64,000 bases of DNA from Buttiauxella agrestis ATCC 33320 (GCA_024169445.1 JALKFA010000001.1:4340001-4404000), one strand, 5' to 3'. Counted from the first letter of the stretch, positions 28,458 to 38,594 are shown. The notes: generated from the letters alone by a model not told the origin. Numbers and translations are program-made.

Positions 28458-30302
28458 TTAAAGCTGCTTCAATAACTCTTTCACATCTTTCGAATTTTTG
28501 CTGTCTTTGTGCTTATCCAGCCAGTCATTCAATCGACGTTTCGCTTCACCCTGCAACTGCTTGCGCAGTGCCTGATCCACTTGCAGAGAGTAATTCAGCT
28601 TCTGCCAAGGACCATACACGCGCAATGGGATTGGCGTGGTTTTCAGCACCTCAATCAGCTTGCTGTCCCCTTCCCAACCGCCCAGCACGGTGACATTAAA
28701 CCGGGTATCACATTGCTGTTTGACTAAATCCAGTGAACCTTGCCCGGTCAGCTCCAGCATAGAAGATTTCCCTTCCATTTTCTTGAGCTCCAGATCGCCG
28801 TTATTGAGCCTGGCCTGCGCCGTGAGGGTATCAAGCGTTGTGACGTTGTCGAAGTTTTGTTTAGCCTGCACATCGCTATTGCTGCGCGTTACCGCTTGCT
28901 GAATCAACTGCTGGAAGTTCATCCCCTGCATAGTGGAATTTGACAGGGTAATGCTCGCATCACCTTGCCAACTGCGGCGGAAAGCGTCGGCATTGAGTTT
29001 GTCGCCGTTAAACTCCCCTTCCATCGACAGCAAGCCAGACAGGGCAATCGGATAGTCGAAGGCAGTCAGAATCTGCCCGATCTCGATGTTGTCTACTTTC
29101 GGATGGAAGGTTAATTGCGGTGGATTGTTGCGAACATCAAGTTCACCCGGGAACGACATGCTACCGCGCCCCAGATTCCCCGTCAGCTCAGACACCGTCA
29201 TCAGACCATACTGGTTAGTCATCGCCGATTGCACATCGGTGAAGTTCAGCCCGCGCCAGCGCACACTGGAAGCGGCAAGGTTAACCTGCGCACTAAAGCC
29301 GCGCAGGTTCTGGTAAGTGGTATCTTCAATTCCTGAGGCGATAATCGGCCGTGGCAACGTCGGTTGCTGTTGCGCCCGCTGTACCGCCTGGGTGTTGGTT
29401 ACTGCATTCGCAGCCACCAGAGCATCGAGATTCAATTTATTGGAGCGGAGATTGAGCACCCACTGAGGTTTCTCTTCCAGCACCACACTCGCGCTGCCTT
29501 GCAAATCACTGTCGTTCGCCGTCAATTGCAACTGACTGAGTTCGAGACGACGCTCAGGTTCAATCCAGCGTGCCGTCATCGAGCTGGTGCCAGAAATCCC
29601 GTTAGCAGGAAGATCGGCCCCTTGAAGCTGGTAATTGAACTTAGAGATCGTGGCGCTAAGCTGCTGCGGATAATCAGCAGCATTCAGGTCGGCGACCAAC
29701 GACATGTTCATATCGCGTTGATCGCGGTTAATACGGCTGCTCAGCTCAATGTGCGCCTGTTTTTTCTCATTCTGCTCCATTTGCAGATTGATATTACGCA
29801 CCGTGATTTGCTCGTCACCGGTGTGCTGGAACACCAACACGCTGTCGGCAACTTTCAATTTGGCGATATCGAAAGACCAACCTCGTGTTTCGTCAGGTTC
29901 CGGGATATTGCCTGATGGGCCAACTGGGGCATCTTTCGCACGGCGCTCTTCAGTTTGCGGGGTAAGTTGAATCACCGCCCCTTTGAGCATCACCTGGTGA
30001 ACTTTTAATTGATGGGAAATCAGCGGAATTAACGCGACATCCAGACGCATGTTTTCAGCCGTGAGTAATGGCTGGCTGGCGCCGGGTGCCGTGAGTGACA
30101 TACGCCCGGATAAAATACTCAGTTGTGGCCAGACGTGCCAACGCAGTGGGCCATCCAGATTCAACTGGTAGCCACTGCGTGATTCAACCTGGCGCACCAT
30201 ATATGCACGAAAGTCATTGGGGTTAACCAACAGCACCAACGCAGAAAGACCGGCTATCAGTACCACCAGCAAGATCATCAGCGTGGTTAAAAATCGTTTC
30301 AT
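28458..30302 (-). CDS. asmA: AsmA, envelope assembly / AsmA-like lipid-transfer family protein
   Basis: 614 residues (E. coli 617). One N-terminal membrane anchor (residues about 5-27) followed by a large periplasmic beta-rich region with the AsmA N-terminal domain and the conserved C-terminal part (LTGQGSLDLVKQQCDTRFNV and LKTTPIPLRVYGPW). AsmA affects outer-membrane protein assembly and LPS levels in E. coli, and the family is now linked to bridge-like lipid transport. Order udk-dcd-asmA on one strand is the standard enterobacterial arrangement; the gap from dcd is 23 bp. Confidence 0.97.
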   Translation of the reverse strand: MKRFLTTLMILLVVLIAGLSALVLLVNPNDFRAYMVRQVESRSGYQLNLDGPLRWHVWPQLSILSGRMSLTAPGASQPLLTAENMRLDVALIPLISHQLKVHQVMLKGAVIQLTPQTEERRAKDAPVGPSGNIPEPDETRGWSFDIAKLKVADSVLVFQHTGDEQITVRNINLQMEQNEKKQAHIELSSRINRDQRDMNMSLVADLNAADYPQQLSATISKFNYQLQGADLPANGISGTSSMTARWIEPERRLELSQLQLTANDSDLQGSASVVLEEKPQWVLNLRSNKLNLDALVAANAVTNTQAVQRAQQQPTLPRPIIASGIEDTTYQNLRGFSAQVNLAASSVRWRGLNFTDVQSAMTNQYGLMTVSELTGNLGRGSMSFPGELDVRNNPPQLTFHPKVDNIEIGQILTAFDYPIALSGLLSMEGEFNGDKLNADAFRRSWQGDASITLSNSTMQGMNFQQLIQQAVTRSNSDVQAKQNFDNVTTLDTLTAQARLNNGDLELKKMEGKSSMLELTGQGSLDLVKQQCDTRFNVTVLGGWEGDSKLIEVLKTTPIPLRVYGPWQKLNYSLQVDQALRKQLQGEAKRRLNDWLDKHKDSKNSKDVKELLKQL

Positions 30303-30325
30303 ACAGCCCTCATACAGATGGGAAC

Positions 30326-30907
30326 TCAGTCCTTATCAATACGGCTTGCAACCGCACCTTGCTGATCGCGATATTTTGCATCCTGGCGGCTGTTATAAGG
30401 GCGTGCCGCCGGGCCTGAGAGTGGCTCGAAGCTCAGTGCACCGATCATCATGCCAGGGCGTAAAGCCAGCGGTAGTTTACCGGAATTATAGAACTCAAGA
30501 ACGATACAGCCATGCCAGCCAGGGTCAATACGGTGCGCGGTGACGTGCACCATCAGCCCCAAACGTGCCAGGGATGAACGTCCATCTAACCAACCGACTA
30601 AATCAGCAGGCAGCGTAACGGATTCAAGCGTGACCGCCAGCGCCAACTCGCCAGGGTGCAGGTAGAAGGCATCGCCTTCGTTGAGGACAATTTCGTCGCT
30701 CATCACGCGTTCAAGAGCGGCGCTCACTTCATCTTTCGGGCCGCTTAAATCAATAAACGGTGCTGTATGGCCGCTGAAGGTACGGAATTTGTTCCCCAAA
30801 CGGACATCAACAGTCGCACCGCTAATGCGTTCAACTGGCGGACGAGGGGTAATCGTTAAGCGCCCGTCATCAAGCCAGGCTTCTATATCGCGGTCACACA
30901 AACGCAT
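30326..30907 (-). CDS. dcd: dCTP deaminase
   Basis: 193 residues, the E. coli length. Converts dCTP to dUTP, the main route to dTMP. The core active-site segment [20 protein letters not shown] (about residues 110-129, with the catalytic Glu in VLEFYN nearby) is intact. It lies between udk and asmA on the same strand. Confidence 0.99.
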   Translation of the reverse strand: MRLCDRDIEAWLDDGRLTITPRPPVERISGATVDVRLGNKFRTFSGHTAPFIDLSGPKDEVSAALERVMSDEIVLNEGDAFYLHPGELALAVTLESVTLPADLVGWLDGRSSLARLGLMVHVTAHRIDPGWHGCIVLEFYNSGKLPLALRPGMMIGALSFEPLSGPAARPYNSRQDAKYRDQQGAVASRIDKD

Positions 30908-30993
30908 CGTTGATGCTCCTTATCAAGCTCAGTTTTGGTTACCCTGCCACAGCGCGCCAGATATAGCCACGCTACGACAGGTAAATACCAGGG

Positions 30994-31635
30994 TTATTCA
31001 AAGAACTGACTGATTTTCGCCTTCAGAATATCAATGGCGATACGGTTTTTTCCCCCGCGCGGCACGATAATATCGGCATACTGCTTGGAGGGTTCGATGA
31101 ATTGTAAAAACATAGGACGAACGGTTTTCTGATACTGGGCCATCACCGAATCCATTGAACGGCCACGTTCGTTAACATCGCGTTTCATACGGCGCATCAG
31201 GCAAATATCCAGCGGCGTATCCACAAAGATGGAGAAGTTCATCTCTTCGCGCAGGCGCGCATCGGTCAGCAACAAAATTCCTTCCAGAATTATCACTTTC
31301 TTGGGCATTAAGTGAACAGTGTTACCGGTACGGGTATGTTCCACATAGCTATAAACCGGCAGCTCAATCGGATTACCGGCTTTCAGCGACTGAAGATGCT
31401 GGAACAGCAAATTGTGGTCCATCGCGTTGGGATGGTCGTAATTGGTCTTGACTCGTTCTTCCATCGAAAGATGGCTTTGGTCTTTGTAGTAACTGTCTTC
31501 TGGAATGACACCAATGTGTTCATCACCAACCTGATCACGCAGTTCGCGATACAGTGTGCTGGCTATAAGACTTTTTCCTGAAGCCGACGCACCGGCTATC
31601 CCGATGATGACGCATTGATGGGACTTGTCAGTCAT
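30994..31635 (-). CDS. udk: Uridine kinase
   Basis: 213 residues, the E. coli length. Phosphorylates uridine and cytidine in pyrimidine salvage. The P-loop GASASGKS is at residues 14-21; [10 protein letters not shown] and the lid [12 protein letters not shown] are also visible. It is the first gene of udk-dcd-asmA and is divergent from dgcE. Confidence 0.99.
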   Translation of the reverse strand: MTDKSHQCVIIGIAGASASGKSLIASTLYRELRDQVGDEHIGVIPEDSYYKDQSHLSMEERVKTNYDHPNAMDHNLLFQHLQSLKAGNPIELPVYSYVEHTRTGNTVHLMPKKVIILEGILLLTDARLREEMNFSIFVDTPLDICLMRRMKRDVNERGRSMDSVMAQYQKTVRPMFLQFIEPSKQYADIIVPRGGKNRIAIDILKAKISQFFE

Positions 31636-32005
31636 GTTGTAACGAGCCTTGTTGACTTAAATGTTGAGGAGGGGCGACGTGAGAGACGTCAAACGCGGCA
31701 ATTATAGGGAGATCCGCCCGCTGATACCAGAGTAATGCGCTTTGGGAGGTGATTTAAGCTACCAGACAGATAAGCTGCACAAAGCAAAGGAATGCAAAGG
31801 AATCAATACCCACGCAATAAGAATGGTTTTTCATGCAAAAGGAAAATAAGTCTGTCAAATATCAGTATTTATGACTTCTTGATGCTAATTTATGACCAGA
31901 CTACATAGGAAATGTAAATTGTTTGTACTAGCATAAACCGAAACTTATCTTTTTATTTGCATCCGGGCATGGCACCTGGCGGCACGCCTTAACGGATTTG
32001 CGGTA
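31636..32005. other. Divergent udk-dgcE intergenic region
   Basis: 370 bp without a gene. The only clear internal structure is a perfect tandem duplication of GCAAAGGAAT at 31784-31803. Promoters for udk (minus) and dgcE (plus) must lie here, but I could not place them with confidence. Confidence 0.6.
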
Positions 32006-35000
32006 ATGATCAAACAAAGCACAAAAGAGTTATTCGCGATGCCTTCCTTCGTACTGCCTGTGGGGTTGGGGCTTTTAAGCTTTATATTTACCTGGTACTC
32101 GCTGGAATTATCTCTTGTAGGGACTGTTTTAGCCCCACTGTGGTTCCCGACCTCCCTAATGATGGTGGCTTTATTCCGCAATACTTTCCGTAAATGGCCC
32201 ATGGTCATTGCGGTGTGTACATTAGGGAATCTGTGCGCTTCCGCTATTTTTCAGCCACTGCATGAGATTAGTCTCGGGTACACCATCATTAATATTATTG
32301 AGGCGTTGCTCGGCGCCTCATTAATGCGCCGCATGTTGCCGCAGCATAACCCGCTGCAAAACCTGAGCAATTGGGTCAAGCTGGTCATCTGTAGCGCGAT
32401 CGTTCCGCCTATTGTCGGCGGCGTACTGGCGTTATGGCTGGCAGGTCCTGATAGCGGTAACCTCGCCAAAACTTTTTTCGTCTGGGTGCTCTCCGAAACT
32501 ATCGGCGCGCTTGCGTTAGTGCCAACGGCGTTATTGTTTAAACCTGGCTATTTATTGCGTCATAAAAATCCCAATTTATTACTAGAAACCATATTCACTT
32601 TGGTCGTGACGTTGGCCCTTAGCTACCTGACACTGCGTTATATGCCGTGGCCATTTACCTTTATTATCGTGTTTCTGATGTGGAGTGCGATTCGCCTGCC
32701 ACGTCTGGAAGCCTTTATTGTTTTCCTCGGCACATTGATGGTTGTTTCATTAATGATGGCTACTCACAACCAGGTCTCCATGGAGCCTCATACCACGGTA
32801 ATGAATAATGCTCCGTGGCTCCCCTTCCTGATGATTTTATTGCCTGCCAACGTCATGACCATGGTGATGTATTCATTCCGTGAAGAGCGCAAGCACATCA
32901 CTGAAAGCGAAGCGCGTTTTCGTAACGCGATGGAGTATTCCGCCATCGGTATGGCACTGGTTTCGACAGACGGCCAGTGGCTGCAAGTCAATAAATCGCT
33001 GAGCAAATTCCTCGGTTATACAGCAGAACAACTGCGTTCGCTGACGTTCCAACAAATCACCCATCCGGAAGATTTACACGCCGATCTACAGCAACTCAAT
33101 ATGTTGGTCAGTGGCAGTATTAATAGCTATTCGATGGAAAAACGTTATTACACCAGTAAAGGTGATGTGGTGTGGGCGTTACTGGCCGTTTCTATCGTGC
33201 GTGACGTTGACGGTTCCCCACTCTATTTAATCGCGCAAATTGAAGACATTAACGACCTCAAACATACCGAGTGGGTGAACAAACGTCTGATGGAGCGCAT
33301 CACGCTGGCTAATGAAGCAGGCGGCATTGGTATTTGGGAATGGGATCTGGGGAGCGATGTTATCAGTTGGGATAAACGCATGTTCGACCTCTACGAAGTC
33401 CCGCCACATGTGAAACCAACATACGCTTTGTGGCTTGAACGTATTGTTGCAGATGACGCGGCCGCTGCTGAGAAAACGGTGCGCGATGCCCTACAAGCCC
33501 GTATTCCATTTAAGATGGAATACCGCATCCATGTTAAAGAAGGCGTTCGCCATATTCGTTCGCTGGCAAACCGCGTGCTGAATAAAAATGGTGATGTTGA
33601 GCGCCTGCTCGGCATCAACATGGATATGACGGAAGTTAAGCAACTGAACGAAGCGCTGTATCAGGAAAAAGAGCGTCTGCACATCACGCTGGATTCCATC
33701 GGTGAGGCCGTAGTTTGTACCGACGTCGATATGAATATCACCTTTATGAACCCGATCGCCGAAAAGCTCAGCGGCTGGCCGCAACAGCAGGCTATCGGCC
33801 AACATATTCTGGCTATCCTGCACATCACTTTCGGCGACACAGGCCCGGTGATGGAAAACATTCATAGCGGCGATTATTCACGCACCACCATCGAACATGA
33901 GGTGGTTCTGCATTGCCGTAATGGCGGCAGTTACGATATCCATTACAGCATCACGCCGCTCACCACGCTCGATGGGCAAAGTATCGGCTCAGTGCTGGTT
34001 ATTCAGGATGTGACCGAATCGCGCAAAATGCTCAAACAGTTGAGTTACAGCGCCTCGCACGATGGGCTAACCCACCTTGCCAACCGCGTCAGCTTCGAAA
34101 ATCATCTCAAACGTTTGCTGCAAAGTGCCGGAGAAAATCGTCAACGCCATGCCCTGGTGTTTATCGACCTCGACCGCTTTAAAGCGGTAAACGACACCGC
34201 GGGTCACGCTGCTGGCGATGCGTTACTGCGTGAATTGTCGTCATTGATGCTCAGCATGTTACGCACCGGCGATTTCCTCGCGCGCCTGGGTGGCGATGAA
34301 TTTGGCCTACTGCTGCCTGATTGCTCATCGGATAATGCGCGCCATATTTCTGAGCGAATAATCCAAAGCATTAACGACTATCACTTTACGTGGAATGGGC
34401 GTTTACATCGTATCGGCGCAAGTGCCGGTATCACGCAAGTTGATGCCGACAACCGTATTGCGTCTGAAGTACTCTCACAGGCGGATATTGCCTGCTACGC
34501 CTCGAAGAATGGCGGGCGTGGCCGGGTTACGGTGTTTGAATCTTCACAGCACAGCATCCGCAAAGAGAATCAAAACCTGCCGATGGATGAGCAAAAGCGC
34601 ATCATTAACGACAGCCCAATCCTGATGGTCGCCCGTGCCATTGCCCCACCGCGCATCCCGGAATCGACCAGTTTCTATCTGCTGTCATTACGTTTCTGGG
34701 GAAGTGACGACGCGGTGCTGGATGAGTCTGCATTCCGCGCCGCAGTAACGGACAAAGAGCTGCAATGCACACTCGATCTGCGGATTTTCGAAGAGTTCTT
34801 CAGTAAATATGCCCAGCCAGTGACCAATAAAGGCTTTGGAGTGGCGCTAGCCCTCTCCTCTCACGGTCTCGCCAGTGACACAGTGGTCGATGAAATCCTG
34901 GCTCGTTTAGCGCGCAGTGTGTTGCCAGCACGCTTGCTGCACCTGGTCATCCATTGCGAAGCGCTACAGAGTGAAGATGAAAAGATTGACAGGAACCTGC

Positions 35001-35338
35001 AACGCCTGCGTGACAGCGGCTGCCATTTAATCCTCAGTCACGTCGGGCGTGACCTCGACATCTTTAAACGAATTTCACGCCAGAAGTTCAGCTACATCAT
35101 TGTTGATGAGGAACTGATTCAGAACGTGCATTCCAACCTGATGGACGAAATGATGGTCACCATTATCCACGGTCATGCACAGCGCCAGTTCCTGCAAACC
35201 ATTGCCGGGCCAGCCGATATGCCGATGGTAATGGACACGCTTTCCGGCATCGGCATCGACCTGATCTATGGTGAAGCTGTCACCCAACCGCTGCCGCTGG
35301 AGATGTTGCTTAATACCAGCTATTTCGCGATTAACTGA
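32006..35338 (+). CDS. dgcE: DgcE (YegE), membrane diguanylate cyclase with PAS domains and degenerate EAL
   Basis: 1110 residues (E. coli 1105). In order: a MASE1 membrane sensor with about 8-10 helices (residues 10-290), three PAS/PAC repeats (about 300-670), a GGDEF domain (about 680-850) with an intact RLGGDEFG active site and an RTGD I-site five residues before it, and a C-terminal EAL-like domain without the EAL motif. It should therefore make c-di-GMP and be product-inhibited; the EAL part is probably catalytically dead, as in E. coli DgcE. In E. coli it promotes curli and biofilm through the DgcM-PdeR switch. It is convergent with alkA. Confidence 0.97.
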   Translation: MIKQSTKELFAMPSFVLPVGLGLLSFIFTWYSLELSLVGTVLAPLWFPTSLMMVALFRNTFRKWPMVIAVCTLGNLCASAIFQPLHEISLGYTIINIIEALLGASLMRRMLPQHNPLQNLSNWVKLVICSAIVPPIVGGVLALWLAGPDSGNLAKTFFVWVLSETIGALALVPTALLFKPGYLLRHKNPNLLLETIFTLVVTLALSYLTLRYMPWPFTFIIVFLMWSAIRLPRLEAFIVFLGTLMVVSLMMATHNQVSMEPHTTVMNNAPWLPFLMILLPANVMTMVMYSFREERKHITESEARFRNAMEYSAIGMALVSTDGQWLQVNKSLSKFLGYTAEQLRSLTFQQITHPEDLHADLQQLNMLVSGSINSYSMEKRYYTSKGDVVWALLAVSIVRDVDGSPLYLIAQIEDINDLKHTEWVNKRLMERITLANEAGGIGIWEWDLGSDVISWDKRMFDLYEVPPHVKPTYALWLERIVADDAAAAEKTVRDALQARIPFKMEYRIHVKEGVRHIRSLANRVLNKNGDVERLLGINMDMTEVKQLNEALYQEKERLHITLDSIGEAVVCTDVDMNITFMNPIAEKLSGWPQQQAIGQHILAILHITFGDTGPVMENIHSGDYSRTTIEHEVVLHCRNGGSYDIHYSITPLTTLDGQSIGSVLVIQDVTESRKMLKQLSYSASHDGLTHLANRVSFENHLKRLLQSAGENRQRHALVFIDLDRFKAVNDTAGHAAGDALLRELSSLMLSMLRTGDFLARLGGDEFGLLLPDCSSDNARHISERIIQSINDYHFTWNGRLHRIGASAGITQVDADNRIASEVLSQADIACYASKNGGRGRVTVFESSQHSIRKENQNLPMDEQKRIINDSPILMVARAIAPPRIPESTSFYLLSLRFWGSDDAVLDESAFRAAVTDKELQCTLDLRIFEEFFSKYAQPVTNKGFGVALALSSHGLASDTVVDEILARLARSVLPARLLHLVIHCEALQSEDEKIDRNLQRLRDSGCHLILSHVGRDLDIFKRISRQKFSYIIVDEELIQNVHSNLMDEMMVTIIHGHAQRQFLQTIAGPADMPMVMDTLSGIGIDLIYGEAVTQPLPLEMLLNTSYFAIN

Positions 35339-35358
35339 TTCCCTGTGGGAATTGGGAT

Positions 35359-36210
35359 TCAATCGGGAATATCGGGGTGCCAACCCTCGCTATACCAAAT
35401 ATGCAACAACGCATAAGAACGCCAGGGTTTCCAGCGGTCGGCATAACGGCGAATTTGCGCCGGTGTCATGCCCGGGAATCGTTGCTTAATCAGGTAATCA
35501 TCGGCCAGGAAGACATCGCTGGCCTGCCAGCCGCGTAAAGCAATGTAGTTTGCTGTCCAGCGGCCAATGCCTGGATACGTTGTCAGCGCCTTGACCCCTT
35601 GTTCCACATCTGCAGGGCACTGTTGCGGAAATACCCCTGCCACCATTAAACGCGCCAGATGGATAATCGCTTCGCCGCGTTTAAGCGGCATTCCCAGGGC
35701 TTTGAGCTGTTCAGGGCTTAATGATGCCAGGCGCTCGGGCGTTGGGAAAATCCGCCAGTTCGGGTCTTCGGCCATTGGCTCACCAAAAGCTTGCGCCAGT
35801 TTGCTGGCGAGTTTTGCCGCCATCGCCACACTCACCAGCTGACCTAAAATCGCCCGTATCGACTGTTCAAAAGTGTCCATGCAACCCGGCAAACGCAATC
35901 CTGGGCGGGCCGCCGATAAATCCCCCAGGCTTTCAAGAATGATCTGCGGCTGGCATTCGAGATCCAGCAGTTGCTTTATACGTTGCAGAACTTCACTGGC
36001 AACCGGCTGCAAACCTGCACTCAGGGTCACATTCAACTGACAGGCCGCTTCGTCAGGCACAAGCGTCAGTAATCCCTGATAGTGACCGAGTGCAAAGCTG
36101 CGGCAGTAACTTGTTTCACTGACTGTTTCAATGCCACTGACCGCACGGCCAGCCAGAAATCCAAACATCCACTGCCAGTCATAAGGCGGGTTGTAGTTCA
36201 GTTGATACAT
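35359..36210 (-). CDS. alkA: DNA-3-methyladenine glycosylase II
   Basis: 283 residues (E. coli 282). Excises 3-methyladenine and other alkylated bases. The helix-hairpin-helix with Gly/Pro loop LTTYPGIGRWTANYIALRG is at about residues 209-227, and the catalytic aspartate follows in VFLADDYLIK (second Asp). It lacks the extra Ada domain. It is divergent from yegD. Ada-dependent regulation is known in E. coli, but no Ada box was pinned down in the 98-bp gap. Confidence 0.98.
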   Translation of the reverse strand: MYQLNYNPPYDWQWMFGFLAGRAVSGIETVSETSYCRSFALGHYQGLLTLVPDEAACQLNVTLSAGLQPVASEVLQRIKQLLDLECQPQIILESLGDLSAARPGLRLPGCMDTFEQSIRAILGQLVSVAMAAKLASKLAQAFGEPMAEDPNWRIFPTPERLASLSPEQLKALGMPLKRGEAIIHLARLMVAGVFPQQCPADVEQGVKALTTYPGIGRWTANYIALRGWQASDVFLADDYLIKQRFPGMTPAQIRRYADRWKPWRSYALLHIWYSEGWHPDIPD

Positions 36211-36308
36211 TATCTCGTCCTGTGGTTCGTTAACTTCTGCCCAAATAGTTGCCCGACGCCTGACATTCCGCTAAAGTCGCCCCCCTTCTTCACCGGCATG
36301 GGGACGTT

Positions 36309-37667
36309 ATGCAATTTATAGGCTTTGATTATGGTACTGCAAACTGCTCTGTAGCAGTGATGCGCGATGGTGTTCCACAAGCGCTGGAGATGGAAAACGG
36401 TTCAACATTGCTTCCGTCGATGCTGTGTGCACCAACGCGTGAAGCGGTCAGTGAGTGGTTATATCGCCATCATGAGGTTCCGGCAACCGGGAAAGAAACC
36501 CAGGCTTTGCTACGCCGTGCGGTCTCTTTTAACCGCGAAGAAGATATTGATGTTTTGCCCGCTAGTGTGCAGTTCGGGCTCAGTTCCCTGCGCCAGTACA
36601 TGGAAGACCCGGAAGAGGTTTACTTTGTTAAATCGCCAAAATCTTTCCTTGGCGCCACCGGCTTAAAACCGCAGCAAGTCGCGCTGTTTGAAGATTTAGT
36701 CTGCGCCATGATGCTGCACATCCGCAATCAGGCGCAAAGCCAGGTGGCCGAGCCGATTACCCAGGCCGTGATTGGCCGCCCGATTAACTTCCAGGGCTTA
36801 GGTGGCGATGAAGCAAACCAGCAGGCGCAAGGTATTCTTGACCGCGCAGCACATCGTGCTGGCTTTAAAGATGTGGTGTTTCAGTTTGAACCGGTAGCCG
36901 CAGGCCTGGATTTTGAAGCCACGCTAACCGAAGAAAAACAGGTGCTGGTCGTCGATATCGGTGGCGGTACCACCGACTGCTCAGTCTTGCTGATGGGGCC
37001 GCAATGGCGCGCCCGTCGCGACCGCGAACAAAGCCTGCTCGGCCACAGTGGCTGCCGTGTTGGCGGTAACGACCTCGATATTATGCTGGCGTTCAAACAG
37101 CTTTCCCCATTATTAGGGATGGGTGGTCAAACAGAGAAAGGCATCGCACTGCCAGTATTGCCGTGGTGGAATGCGGTGGCGATAAACGACGTTCCCGCGC
37201 AAAACGATTTTTACAGCAGTGCCAATGGCCGCATGCTCAATGAACTTGTACGCGATTCACGCGATCCTGAAAAAGTCGCGTATCTGCAAAAAGTCTGGCG
37301 TCAGCGCCTGAGCTATCGCCTGGTGCGTGCTGCGGAAGAGAGCAAAATTGCGCTTTCCGACAGCCAACAAGTCGCCACGCTGCTGCCGTTTATCAGCAAA
37401 GAATTAGGCTGCGAAATCAGCCAACCCGAGCTGGAAAGTGCGATTAGCCAGCCGCTACAACGGATTCTGGAGCAAGTCACGCTGGCACTGGAAAACAGCG
37501 CCGTGAAACCGGATGTGATTTATCTTACCGGCGGTAGCGCCCGTTCACCGTTGCTAAAACAGGCACTGGCGCAGCAATTACCAGGCATTCCGCTGGCAGG
37601 CGGCGATGATTTCGGCTCGGTGACCGCAGGTCTGGCCCGCTGGGCTGATGTGGTATTTAAAGACTAA
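36309..37667 (+). CDS. yegD: YegD, Hsp70-like ATPase
   Basis: 452 residues (E. coli 450). An actin/Hsp70-fold ATPase without a full substrate-binding domain. Visible: the phosphate-1 loop FIGFDYGTANCSVAV (residues 3-17), phosphate-2 LVVDIGGGTTDCSVL (about 213-227), and the adenosine motif VIYLTGGSARSPLL (about 402-415). The physiological role is unknown; a specialised chaperone function is only inferred from fold. It ends in a bidirectional terminator facing the higBA pair. Confidence 0.95.
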   Translation: MQFIGFDYGTANCSVAVMRDGVPQALEMENGSTLLPSMLCAPTREAVSEWLYRHHEVPATGKETQALLRRAVSFNREEDIDVLPASVQFGLSSLRQYMEDPEEVYFVKSPKSFLGATGLKPQQVALFEDLVCAMMLHIRNQAQSQVAEPITQAVIGRPINFQGLGGDEANQQAQGILDRAAHRAGFKDVVFQFEPVAAGLDFEATLTEEKQVLVVDIGGGTTDCSVLLMGPQWRARRDREQSLLGHSGCRVGGNDLDIMLAFKQLSPLLGMGGQTEKGIALPVLPWWNAVAINDVPAQNDFYSSANGRMLNELVRDSRDPEKVAYLQKVWRQRLSYRLVRAAEESKIALSDSQQVATLLPFISKELGCEISQPELESAISQPLQRILEQVTLALENSAVKPDVIYLTGGSARSPLLKQALAQQLPGIPLAGGDDFGSVTAGLARWADVVFKD

Positions 37668-37672
37668 AACAC

Positions 37673-37701
37673 AACGCCGTGGGGAAACTCACGGCGTTTT
37701 A
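37673..37701. terminator. Bidirectional terminator between yegD and higA
   Basis: Perfect 9-bp stem AACGCCGTG / CACGGCGTT with an 8-nt loop (37682-37689), followed by TTTT on the plus side and, on the minus side, by TGTTTT. It serves convergent yegD and higA; the higA stop codon overlaps its edge. Confidence 0.85.
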
Positions 37702-38016
37702 GATTTTCAGATGTTTCACCCCATCGGGAAATTCAATTTGCAGCGAAAGCTTGCCGCCCAACGCTTCGATATAACGTTTTAACGTTCCCAATTTGACTTC
37801 ATTACCGCGTTTTTCAATCGCCGTCACCGCCGGTTGGCTAATGCCCATCGCGTCGGCCAGTTGTTGCTGCGACCAGCCCATTTGCTCGCGAATCATATTC
37901 AAACAGCTTTCCAGAATCAGTTCCTGAGTCGCTTCAGCTATTCGTTGCTGACTTTCAGGTGAACGACGAGCAATTAACTCTTCTAATGTGCTGTAACCTT
38001 TCGGATTGTTTTTCAT
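37699..38016 (-). CDS. higA: HigA-like XRE antitoxin
   Basis: 105 residues. An XRE/Cro helix-turn-helix domain lies in the middle: MGWSQQQLADAMGISQPAVT (about residues 45-64), the recognition helix ending TAIEKRG, followed by a short C-terminal segment. It begins 1 bp after the toxin stop codon, so the order is toxin first, antitoxin second, as in higBA and unlike most type II modules. It should bind the toxin and repress the operon through the paired palindromes upstream. Confidence 0.88.
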   Translation of the reverse strand: MKNNPKGYSTLEELIARRSPESQQRIAEATQELILESCLNMIREQMGWSQQQLADAMGISQPAVTAIEKRGNEVKLGTLKRYIEALGGKLSLQIEFPDGVKHLKI

Positions 38017-38017
38017 A

Positions 38018-38365
38018 TTATTTTTCCTGTGACTTCAACCAAGCTATAAACTCTTTGTCCGCAATCGTGATCATCGATTCGTAGAACCGTTTAGTTTTCG
38101 ACTTATCACCTGCGCACAACAGAACAGCATTCCGGCGATAATCAAAAATATAAAATGCCCGAACGGGCTTACCCTGGTGCTGAACTCTCAACTCTTTCAT
38201 GTTGGCAAAACGTGAACCATTTACAGTGTCGGCGTAGGGACGAGGCAAACAAGGCCCCCAAAACCGTAAATGCCCCATCACTGCAAGCATCTTTTCCTGA
38301 AGATCATTGTGTTGCTCATCAAACCATTCTTCATACCGTTTTGTAGTCAATATCTTCCATGTCAT
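38018..38365 (-). CDS. higB: HigB-like toxin (Gp49/DUF891 family of RelE/ParE fold)
   Basis: 115 residues. The core LPRPYADTVNGSRFANMKEL, RVQHQGKPVRAFYIFDYRR and LCAGDKSKTKRFYESMI is the signature of the phage-Gp49-like HigB branch, RelE-superfamily ribosome-dependent mRNA interferases. It is the first gene of a two-gene operon with HigA. The pair replaces the genes E. coli K-12 carries between yegD and mdtA, so it is an accessory insertion. Activity has not been shown; no obvious inactivating change. Confidence 0.88.
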   Translation of the reverse strand: MTWKILTTKRYEEWFDEQHNDLQEKMLAVMGHLRFWGPCLPRPYADTVNGSRFANMKELRVQHQGKPVRAFYIFDYRRNAVLLCAGDKSKTKRFYESMITIADKEFIAWLKSQEK

Positions 38366-38375
38366 AGCGTCGCCT

Positions 38376-38416
38376 TATAAACTATAGGTTATATTTGAAA
38401 TATAAACTACAGTTTA
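38376..38416 (-). promoter_or_regulatory. Paired palindromic operators upstream of higBA
   Basis: Two copies of the same 14-bp inverted repeat: TAAACTATAGGTTA (38378-38391, one arm mismatch) and TAAACTACAGTTTA (38403-38416, perfect arms). Their centres are 25 bp apart, about 20-45 bp upstream of the higB ATG, where the promoter must be. These are likely binding sites for HigA or the HigBA complex. Confidence 0.6.
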
Positions 38417-38511
38417 TTGCTGAAGATATGAACAGGATACTATTCAAGCGTATTCCTACGAGCCTGTACGCAAAAAACCGCCTTCTAAGACTTATCCATA
38501 CAGTACTTCAT

Positions 38512-38529
38512 ATTTCCTCCATTTTTCCG
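38512..38529 (+). promoter_or_regulatory. Candidate BaeR box upstream of mdtA
   Basis: ATTTCCTCCATTTTTCCG matches about 12 of 18 positions of the published BaeR consensus (TTTTTCTCCATDATTGGC), with the central TCCAT intact. It lies 66 bp upstream of the mdtA start. BaeR control of mdtABCD is established in E. coli; this exact site is inferred. Confidence 0.35.
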
Positions 38530-38594
38530 CCACCCTCACTCACTACACTAGTATCATTAGGCCTATAGGCTCCAGGAAGAGAACACTTACAACT

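Noticed and set aside
34600-35338. Possible damage of the EAL domain of DgcE
   Set aside because: The missing EAL motif is a normal feature of DgcE in E. coli; the frame is intact and the GGDEF site is active-type.
35337-35351. TTCCC/GGGAA hairpin between dgcE and alkA as a terminator
   Set aside because: Only five base pairs and no T-run; it cannot be supported.
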